A DNA stretch of 11,256 nucleotides from Planctomycetota bacterium. GTDB taxonomy: Bacteria > Planctomycetota > Phycisphaerae > UBA1845. The notes beneath the pieces are model-generated. The model saw only the letters and a program-made list of their open reading frames with translations, ran no database searches and was not told where the DNA came from. Position 1 is the first letter of the stretch. The number at the start of each line of letters is the position of its first letter. The position numbers and the translations under genes were made by a program. The DNA lies in NCBI GenBank assembly GCA_022561255.1, contig JADFRO010000065.1:1-11256 (forward strand), in the 5' to 3' direction. Positions 6,375-11,256 of this stretch are shown here, piece after piece.

Positions 6375-7772
6375 TTACGACGTTTTTTGCGAGTATTTGC
6401 GAATCGCTTCCGCCACGAGGTAGAACGAACCGGTGACGCAGATGATGTCCTCCCGGCTGACGGCGCCGAGGGCGATCTGCATGGCGCCATCGAGTCGGCT
6501 GGCGACCTGGGCCATCTTTCCGGAGTGTTCAATGTACTGCGCGGCGAGCTCAGCCGGCTCGGCTGACCGTGGCGAGCCGGTGCTCGTAAAGATTACTTTG
6601 TCGGCCCCCAGTTGAAGCCGACGGATCATACCGGCAATGTCCTTGTCTTTATGGCATGCGAAGATCACCACCATCGAGTCGTACGCAATGTTCTGTCCAA
6701 TCGCATGCATCAGTGCCGCGACGCTGGCAGCGTTGTGTGCGCCGTCCACGAGAATCTGCGGCGATTCGGCAATCACTTGCATGCGACCCAGTAGATCGAC
6801 GTGGCTGAGTCCTTCCATCGCGAGCTGATCGTCGATAGCGAATCCACGTTGCTTGAGAATATCCAAGAGGCCCAGGGCTACGCTGCAATTCACGGCTTGA
6901 TGCTCGCCCAGAAGGGGTACGTGCAGATGCTCAAACCGACTCGTCGGCGTTGTCAGGCAGATGCGCGCGTGTCGCCCCGCTGAGCGCGAGAACTCGAACC
7001 GGTAGCTGAAAGCCACGTCCTCGTTGGAGTAACGCAGAGGCGCCGCCACGGCATCCGCCGCCTCGCGGATGATCTCTCGAACGCTGGGAGGTTGCGGAGC
7101 GCTGATGACGGGAATCTTTTTCTTGAAGACGCCGACCTTTTCCTTAGTGATTGATTCGAGCGACGTTCCGAGCTGCGGGAAATGGTCAAGGCTGATGCTT
7201 GTCAGGCCCACGACCTCGGGGTGGATCACGTTGGTTGAGTCCAACCGTCCGCCCAGGCCGGCCTCGACCACGGCCAAGTCGACCTCCTGATCCGCAAAGT
7301 ACTTGAACGCCGCGGCCGTAATCACCTCAAAATACGTCGGGTCCGGGACGCGGGCTTTCGTGGTCACTGGAGCCACGGCCGCGATGGTCCGGGCGAAAGC
7401 AGCCTCGGAGATCATCTTCCCATCCACCACGATTCGCTCGCGCAAACTCAGGATGTGGGGGGACGTGTAGAGCCCGACGCGTATGCCGCAGTGGCGCAGC
7501 ATGCACGCGAGCATCGCTGCCGTACTACCCTTGCCCTTGGTCCCCACGATGTGAACCGATTTGAACTCGCGGTGGGGGTTGCCCAACTCGCTGAGGATCC
7601 GGTTCATTCGCGCGAGGCCGAACTTGCTCGAGCTGTACTGCCGACCGATAATTCGCTCAAAATTCGTGAGTGAATCCAAATAATTCACTGCAGAACGAAA
7701 AGTTCGGATGTCCTTGGCGCTCGGCTTGGGTCGTGTCGCTCGTTTTGGTCTGGTAACTGTGGCTCTGCTCAT
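6375..7772 (-). CDS. folC: Bifunctional dihydrofolate synthase / folylpolyglutamate synthase
   Basis: FolC adds glutamate to dihydropteroate and extends the gamma-glutamyl tail of folates, using ATP, in the cytoplasm. From the ATG at 7772 the protein has 465 residues. Motifs are the P-loop GTKGKGST (77-84), TSPHILSLRERI (103-114), VEAGLGGRLDSTN (169-181), the metal-loop LDHF (195-198), TKEKVGVFK (209-217, candidate carbamylated Lys), LLGEHQAVN (287-295), GRMQV (329-333), LVDGAHNA (341-348), CHKDKD (373-378) and VTGSFYLVAEA (446-456), in the family order. The frame extends to a TTG at 7808, but that TTG is the first three bases of a -35 hexamer (TTGACG) correctly spaced from TAGAAT, so the ATG at 7772 is preferred. 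The N-terminal 20 residues are basic and not conserved. It leads a possible folC-RCK-Nudix run and is divergent from aroB. Confidence 0.93.
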   Translation of the reverse strand: MSRATVTRPKRATRPKPSAKDIRTFRSAVNYLDSLTNFERIIGRQYSSSKFGLARMNRILSELGNPHREFKSVHIVGTKGKGSTAAMLACMLRHCGIRVGLYTSPHILSLRERIVVDGKMISEAAFARTIAAVAPVTTKARVPDPTYFEVITAAAFKYFADQEVDLAVVEAGLGGRLDSTNVIHPEVVGLTSISLDHFPQLGTSLESITKEKVGVFKKKIPVISAPQPPSVREIIREAADAVAAPLRYSNEDVAFSYRFEFSRSAGRHARICLTTPTSRFEHLHVPLLGEHQAVNCSVALGLLDILKQRGFAIDDQLAMEGLSHVDLLGRMQVIAESPQILVDGAHNAASVAALMHAIGQNIAYDSMVVIFACHKDKDIAGMIRRLQLGADKVIFTSTGSPRSAEPAELAAQYIEHSGKMAQVASRLDGAMQIALGAVSREDIICVTGSFYLVAEAIRKYSQKTS

Positions 7773-7779
7773 CGGGTGG

Positions 7780-7808
7780 ATTCTACTCGCATTTCGCGGA
7801 ATCGTCAA
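7780..7808 (-). promoter_or_regulatory. Sigma70-type promoter of folC, probably giving a leaderless or near-leaderless mRNA
   Basis: On the minus strand TTGACG (7808-7803) and TAGAAT (7785-7780) are separated by exactly 17 bp, each one base from the TTGACA/TATAAT consensus. The -10 ends 7 nt before the folC ATG, so the expected transcription start falls at or next to the A of the ATG, and no Shine-Dalgarno is present. This is the best promoter in the window. Confidence 0.7.
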
Positions 7809-7867
7809 CGCGGAATAATCGGCACATTCGGCACAATCGCTTCAGTGGAATGTACGCGTGTTTGTAC

Positions 7868-7896
7868 TGTAACATTTTGTAACATAATATGTTACA
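7868..7896. promoter_or_regulatory. Operator-like TGTAACAT cluster: direct plus inverted half-sites
   Basis: TGTAACAT occurs at 7868-7875 and again at 7878-7885, 10 bp or about one helical turn apart, and its inverse ATGTTACA is at 7889-7896. The last two form the 19-bp palindrome TGTAACATAATATGTTACA. The AT-rich block stands out from the GC-rich surroundings. It lies about 60 bp upstream of the folC -35 and about 220 bp upstream of aroB, suiting an activator or a distant operator. The cognate regulator is unknown. Confidence 0.55.
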
Positions 7897-8105
7897 TCTT
7901 TTTTCGCTGACTGGGTCGGCTCGCCGGCAGGTGCCGAGCGCGTTCGTCGACTCGGGGTGCTTGCCAGTATCCTGGCTGCAGAATCGCCTTCGACCAGGCG
8001 ACGCGTGATGGAGGACGTCGCCGGGCAAGATTGGCAGGGCGGCCTCTCTTGGATCCCGAAAGCAGCGTTTCTACGTTTTAGGGTGGGTTTCGGGCTTGGA
8101 TAAGG

Positions 8106-8111
8106 TAGAAT
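8106..8111 (+). promoter_or_regulatory. -10-like TAGAAT directly before aroB
   Basis: TAGAAT ends 6 nt before the aroB ATG, and the 8-mer GTAGAATC (8105-8112) is the same as that before folC (minus strand, 7786-7779). No good -35 is seen at 16-18 bp. The only Shine-Dalgarno-like bases (AAGG, 8102-8105) lie 12 nt from the ATG, too far for a good site, so a leaderless start is plausible. Confidence 0.45.
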
Positions 8112-8117
8112 CTAGCC

Positions 8118-9215
8118 ATGGACGAGCCGATTCGGGACATTTCACGCAGCCCGACTAAACTTACAGTGGAAACGGATATTCTCGGCGTGATCGGGGAGCG
8201 GCTGCGGACGTGTTGCGGTGCTATGTCGGCGAGCTCCGTCGTCGTGGTTACGGATCACCAGGTCGGCGAGCTCTACGCCGAGCGTGTTCTCGACTCGTTG
8301 CGGGGGGCGGGTTTTGTCGTCGGCGAGTTTCGCATCGATGTCGGTGAGGCATCCAAGAGCCTTGAGGTCGCTGCTTCGATCTACCAGTATCTAGCGGTAC
8401 GCGAGTTGGATCGCGACGGCGTGATCGTCGCCTTGGGCGGGGGCGTGGTCAGTGACCTCGCGGGGTTTGTGGCGGCGACGTGGATGCGTGGCGTGCGTTT
8501 TGCGATTTGCCCCACGACGGTCGAGGCCTGTGTGGACGCTGCGATCGGCGGTAAGACAGCCGTCAACATTCCCGCCGCAAAAAATCTCGTCGGTGCGTTT
8601 CATCAGCCGATCCTTGTGGCCATCGATCCGTCGTGCCTGCTAACGCTCTCGCCACGTGACGTTCGTTCGGGTCTAGCCGAGTCGGTTAAGCACGGCGTTG
8701 TACTCGACCCATCGTTTCTGGACTGGCACGAACAGCATGTGGAGGCGATCGTAAGGCTCGACTCGGCCACGCTTACGGAGCTGATTCGTTGGAACATTCG
8801 TTTGAAGAGCGGGATCGTCTTGGAGGACGCCGAGGAGCGATTGGACCGGCGCATCCTGCTTAACTTCGGCCATACGATCGGTCACGCGATTGAGGCGTGT
8901 AGTGGATCCACGCTACGCCATGGCGAATGTGTGTCTCTGGGAATGGTGGCCGTGTGTCGGTTGTCTTGTTCGCTGGGGCTGCTTGCCGTAGCGGATGCGC
9001 AGCGTGTGGAGAGCATTCTCAGTCGGTTCGAGCTTCCGACTCGGCTTGCTGATTCGATCGAGTCTGACCGGATCATGGCGGCGATTCGTAAGGACAAAAA
9101 GGTTCGTGGCGGCGTGCCGCGGCTGGTTCTACTGGAACGCATCGGTCGCCCGGTCGTCCGCGGGGACGTGCCCGAAGAGGCTATCCGCGAGGCATATGAG
9201 TCACTTCTTCCCTGA
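8118..9215 (+). CDS. aroB: 3-dehydroquinate synthase
   Basis: AroB converts 3-deoxy-D-arabino-heptulosonate 7-phosphate to 3-dehydroquinate, the second shikimate-pathway step, using NAD+ and a divalent metal. The protein has 365 residues, a normal length. Motifs are VTDHQVGELY (44-53), GEASKS (76-81), GGGVVSDLAGFVAATWMRG (107-125, dinucleotide binding), PTTVEACVDAAIGGKTAVN (132-150), NLVGAFHQP (156-164), GLAESVKHG (185-193, metal-ligand Glu188), LNFGHTIGHAIE (248-259), HGE (268-270) and RKDKK (324-328). Glu188, His252 and His268 fit the metal ligands. The motifs VEACVDAAIGGKTAVN and AESVKHG differ from the commoner LLAQVDASVGGKTGVN and AEVIKYG forms but keep the catalytic residues, so I do not read it as a sugar-phosphate cyclase of another type. 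The 3' end overlaps maf by 15 bp, tail to tail. Confidence 0.95.
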   Translation: MDEPIRDISRSPTKLTVETDILGVIGERLRTCCGAMSASSVVVVTDHQVGELYAERVLDSLRGAGFVVGEFRIDVGEASKSLEVAASIYQYLAVRELDRDGVIVALGGGVVSDLAGFVAATWMRGVRFAICPTTVEACVDAAIGGKTAVNIPAAKNLVGAFHQPILVAIDPSCLLTLSPRDVRSGLAESVKHGVVLDPSFLDWHEQHVEAIVRLDSATLTELIRWNIRLKSGIVLEDAEERLDRRILLNFGHTIGHAIEACSGSTLRHGECVSLGMVAVCRLSCSLGLLAVADAQRVESILSRFELPTRLADSIESDRIMAAIRKDKKVRGGVPRLVLLERIGRPVVRGDVPEEAIREAYESLLP

Positions 9216-9821
9216 CGTTGCGTTCCACGCGTCGAGCATCTCCGACAACAGTTCGATGGGAAGACCCACGACGTTGGTGAAGCTGCCGTCGACGACTTCA
9301 ACGAATTGATCACCGACGTCCTGAATGCCGTAGGCGCCGGCCTTGCCCTCCCAGGCTTGTGTGTTGAGATAGGCTTCGATTTCTTCGGCGGGTAGCGGTC
9401 GCATGGTGATGTTGGTCGTGGCGTGGCGGGTGAGGCGCGTGCCGCGCGAGGCGTCGAGAAGGGTGATGGCGGTAATCACGCGATGTGTGGTTCCGGCCAG
9501 TGTCGTAAGAATCCGTCGCGCATCGTCGCGGTCAGCGGGTTTTCCGAAGATGCATCCGTTCAATTCGGCGATCGTATCGGCTGCGAGAATGAGCCCGTTC
9601 GTCACGACGTCGGCGACGCTCGTGGCTTTGAAGATGCTGAGTGCCTCAGCATGGGCGGCGGGGGAGATGCCCTTGTCGAGGGTCGTGGGCTCTTCGTAGG
9701 GTGAGACCTTTACGTCGAAGGCGTATCCGTGCTCGCGCAGCAGTTCCGCACGTCTTGGGCTGGCCGAGGCGAGGATCAGGCGGTAACTGGCGCCTGGTGG
9801 TGGCGGTTGTGATGCTGTCAT
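9201..9821 (-). CDS. maf: Maf-family nucleoside triphosphate pyrophosphatase
   Basis: Maf proteins hydrolyse non-canonical or excess nucleoside triphosphates (dTTP/UTP in the YhdE group, 7-methyl-GTP in the YceF group) to monophosphates and pyrophosphate. From the ATG at 9821 the protein has 206 residues. It shows LILASASPRRAELL (15-28), SPYEEP (40-45), LAADTIAELNG (79-89, catalytic-type Asp82), FGKP (92-95), EGKAGAYGIQ (158-167) and FTNVVGLP (181-188). The presence of GAYGIQ favours the dTTP/UTP group, though this is not decisive. An upstream in-frame ATG at 9848 would add nine residues, but GGGAG at 9827-9831 lies 5 nt before the ATG at 9821, so the shorter form is preferred. A glycosyltransferase remnant lies upstream on the same strand. 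Confidence 0.92.
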   Translation of the reverse strand: MTASQPPPPGASYRLILASASPRRAELLREHGYAFDVKVSPYEEPTTLDKGISPAAHAEALSIFKATSVADVVTNGLILAADTIAELNGCIFGKPADRDDARRILTTLAGTTHRVITAITLLDASRGTRLTRHATTNITMRPLPAEEIEAYLNTQAWEGKAGAYGIQDVGDQFVEVVDGSFTNVVGLPIELLSEMLDAWNATSGKK

Positions 9822-9826
9822 GTCGG

Positions 9827-9831
9827 CTCCC
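9827..9831 (-). promoter_or_regulatory. Shine-Dalgarno site fixing the maf start
   Basis: GGGAG on the minus strand lies 5 nt before the ATG at 9821 and would fall inside the coding sequence if the upstream ATG (9848) were used. It decides for the shorter protein. Confidence 0.6.
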
Positions 9832-9865
9832 GCGCGCGAATCGAGCATACCACAAAACGGCAGAA

Positions 9866-10162
9866 CTACGGCGGAGTATCGCGGCGAAAAACCGTAATCG
9901 TGGGGCTGATTTTTCCCGGTGTTGGGGCGCAGAAGCCGGCGAGTGAGAGCCAGGACGAGCCGGTGCCCAGATACTTACCCTCAAAGACCGCCACGGGTTT
10001 GTAGCCGAGGTGGCCGGCCAATAGCTGCGAAACGCACGCGGCGCCCGAATCGGGAAAGTCCGTCCGGTCGTAACTCGCTAACATGAGGAACTCCGGCTGG
10101 GGTTGATCGAAAGAGGTTACGTCGGCGATCACCGGAAAGGTCGCATAGCCGAACTCATGAAC
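9866..10162 (-). pseudogene. C-terminal remnant of a probable membrane glycosyltransferase (GT39/PMT-like)
   Basis: The minus-strand frame ending at TAG 9866-9868 gives about 97 residues that look like real protein: a segment with PEFLMLASYDRTDFPDSG, then LAGHLGYKPVAVFEGKYLG, then the end PGKISPTITVFRR. The pattern of a Tyr-rich loop, a GY-PVA-F strand and a terminal P-I-hydrophobic-Y/F-RR resembles the soluble C-terminal tail of phospholipid-carrier-dependent glycosyltransferases (GT39/ArnT/PMT type), but no membrane segments or catalytic loops are present. Upstream the frame runs on, but there it is antisense to recD2 and has no such character. The recognisable part stops where recD2 begins, so I read it as a truncated gene. 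The family assignment is tentative. A short expressed ORF from the ATG at 10084 (72 residues) or the GTG at 10132 is possible. Confidence 0.45.
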
Positions 10163-11256
10163 GCCGAACCCGCCGATGTGGAAGGGGTCGTCGAGCGAAT
10201 CGTCTACGAAAACCCGGACAACGGATTTTTCATCGCGCGGTTGCGGCAGGAGGGCAACCCCGAGTTGGTGACATTCGTCGGCAATCTCATGGCCGTATCG
10301 GCTGGCGAGACGATCCGGATTAAGGGCCGCTGGGTGAACGATCAGAAATGGGGCCGCCAAGTTCGCACGGAGTCCTACGAGACGATTCTCCCCAACACAG
10401 TCACGGGAATCGAGCGCTACCTTGGCAGCGGATTGATCCACGGCATCGGCAAGGTTTACGCGAAACGCTTGATCGAAGCCTTTGGAGTCGAAACGCTAAA
10501 GGTGATCGATACAGATCCGGACCGCCTCACCACGGTGGAAGGCATCGGCCCGAAACGCGCGAGCCAAATCCGCGAGGCATGGGAAGGCCAAAAGGCCATC
10601 CAGTCGATCATGGTTTTTCTTCAAGGCCACGGAATCGGCACCGCCCAAGCCGTCCGCATTTACAAACGCTATGGCGACGCGGCGGTGGCGGTGCTCCGGG
10701 AGAATCCGTACCGATTGGCCGAAGACATTACGGGCATTGGCTTTCAGGGCGCCGACAAGATCGCCGCGAGCCTCGGCATCGCGAAGGATTCCGCGCAACG
10801 CCTCGAGGCGGGACTCCATTATGTCTTGCAACAAGCGACGGGCGAAGGGCACGACTTCCTTCCCGAGCAGGACCTGTTCGAGCGGACCGCGTCGTTGCTG
10901 GAAGTGGAAAGCGGAGCGCTGGCGTCCGCGCTCGTGTCGATGGTCGCCGGGGGCGATGTGGTTCGCGAGGGCGATTCGCTGTTCTTGAGCGCGCTTCACG
11001 CCGCTGAGCGCGCCTGCGAAGTTCATCTCAAGCGCCTTCTGCGCACACCCAAGGGCGGGATATCCATAGACGGGCCCAAGGCCGTCGAGTGGGTCGAGGC
11101 CAACCAGAAAATCGCGCTTTCCGAGGAGCAAAAACTTGCGATTCTGGAGGCGGTCGATTCCAAGGTGATGGTCCTCACCGGCGGGCCGGGCACGGGAAAG
11201 ACGACGCTCATCAATTGCATCATCCGGATATTCGGGAAGAAAGGGTTGAACGTTCT
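10157..11256 (+). CDS. recD2: RecD2-type 5'-3' DNA helicase, N-terminal half (3' end outside window)
   Basis: The frame is open from the ATG at 10157 to the window end (366 complete codons), about half of the usual 700-plus residues. The N-terminal domain starts DVEGVVERIVYENPDNGFFI (7-26), characteristic of RecD2/RecD-like helicases. Helix-hairpin-helix segments follow: GSGLIHGIGKVYAKRLIEAF (90-109), LTTVEGIGPKRASQIREAW (124-142) and FLQGHGIGTAQAVRIYKRYG (154-173). NPYRLAEDITGIGFQGADKIA (183-203) is another family hallmark. The first motor motif is LTGGPGTGKTTL (340-351, Walker A). RecD2 is an SF1B helicase acting in DNA repair without RecBC. No good Shine-Dalgarno precedes the ATG (AAAGG at 10136-10140 is 16 nt away). 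A TTG at 10103 in frame is a poorer start, because the family similarity begins just after 10157. Confidence 0.92.
   Translation, partial: MNAEPADVEGVVERIVYENPDNGFFIARLRQEGNPELVTFVGNLMAVSAGETIRIKGRWVNDQKWGRQVRTESYETILPNTVTGIERYLGSGLIHGIGKVYAKRLIEAFGVETLKVIDTDPDRLTTVEGIGPKRASQIREAWEGQKAIQSIMVFLQGHGIGTAQAVRIYKRYGDAAVAVLRENPYRLAEDITGIGFQGADKIAASLGIAKDSAQRLEAGLHYVLQQATGEGHDFLPEQDLFERTASLLEVESGALASALVSMVAGGDVVREGDSLFLSALHAAERACEVHLKRLLRTPKGGISIDGPKAVEWVEANQKIALSEEQKLAILEAVDSKVMVLTGGPGTGKTTLINCIIRIFGKKGLNV

Larger units (their letters stand above)
7773..8117. other. 345-bp divergent control region between folC and aroB
   Basis: This non-coding stretch holds the folC promoter (7780-7808), an AT-rich operator-like cluster (7868-7896) followed by a run of T (7899-7904), and a -10-like element directly before aroB (8106-8111). 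The part between about 7905 and 8090 is GC-rich, and I see nothing definite in it beyond short imperfect hairpins. Confidence 0.6.

Noticed and set aside
7878..7896. TyrR box in the aroB/folC region
   Set aside because: The TGTAA-TTACA ends are suggestive, and aroB would be a tempting target, but the spacing is N7 between hexamers instead of the TGTAAA-N6-TTTACA form, and it is over 200 bp from aroB.
10348..11131. Long frames on both strands within the recD2 region
   Set aside because: They are shadows of recD2. Arg/Gly/Pro-rich or unrecognisable translations contrast with the clear helix-hairpin-helix and Walker A motifs of the recD2 frame.

Overview
The window is a GC-rich bacterial chromosomal segment made mostly of housekeeping genes, packed on both strands in short one- to three-gene blocks. 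Nothing in it looks like a phage, plasmid, CRISPR locus, defence island or secondary-metabolite cluster, and I found no new multi-gene system. The interest lies in the intergenic DNA and in two odd proteins. The organism cannot be fixed from the sequence. A planctomycete or related lineage is my best guess, from the style of the AroB active-site motifs, the 77-bp GGGAGGGCGAG-type palindrome at 2098-2174 (a repeat style I associate with planctomycete genomes), and the apparently leaderless or weak Shine-Dalgarno starts. This is inference from memory.

Layout, left to right: (1) 1-360 (+), the C-terminal end of a metallo-beta-lactamase-fold hydrolase. (2) 361-556, a convergent gap with a perfect GC-rich palindrome. 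(3) 557-1843 (-), glutamate dehydrogenase. (4) 1844-2543, a 700-bp divergent gap with a 77-bp imperfect palindrome and a 19-bp tandem duplication. (5) 2544-4546 (+), hflK-hflC, overlapping by 4 bp. (6) 4547-4737, a convergent gap with two more hairpins of the same dispersed family as in region 2. (7) 4738-7772 (-), read folC, then an RCK/TrkA-N protein with an unusual N-terminus, then a Nudix hydrolase. (8) 7773-8117, a divergent control region with a well-formed sigma70-type folC promoter whose -10 lies 7 nt from the ATG, a matching GTAGAATC element before aroB, and an AT-rich TGTAACAT operator-like cluster. (9) 8118-9215 (+), aroB, overlapping maf by 15 bp tail to tail. (10) 9201-9821 (-), maf, preceded by the truncated C-terminus of a probable membrane glycosyltransferase (9866 to about 10162, -). 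(11) 10157-11256 (+), the N-terminal half of a RecD2-type helicase, running off the window just after Walker A.

Functionally, GDH links 2-oxoglutarate and ammonia to glutamate. HflK/HflC form the membrane SPFH complex that usually modulates FtsH. AroB opens the shikimate pathway, which leads to chorismate and hence the p-aminobenzoate of folate, and FolC completes and polyglutamylates folate. The divergent folC/aroB pair is therefore metabolically sensible. Maf and Nudix are house-cleaning pyrophosphatase-type enzymes, and RecD2 is a DNA repair helicase.
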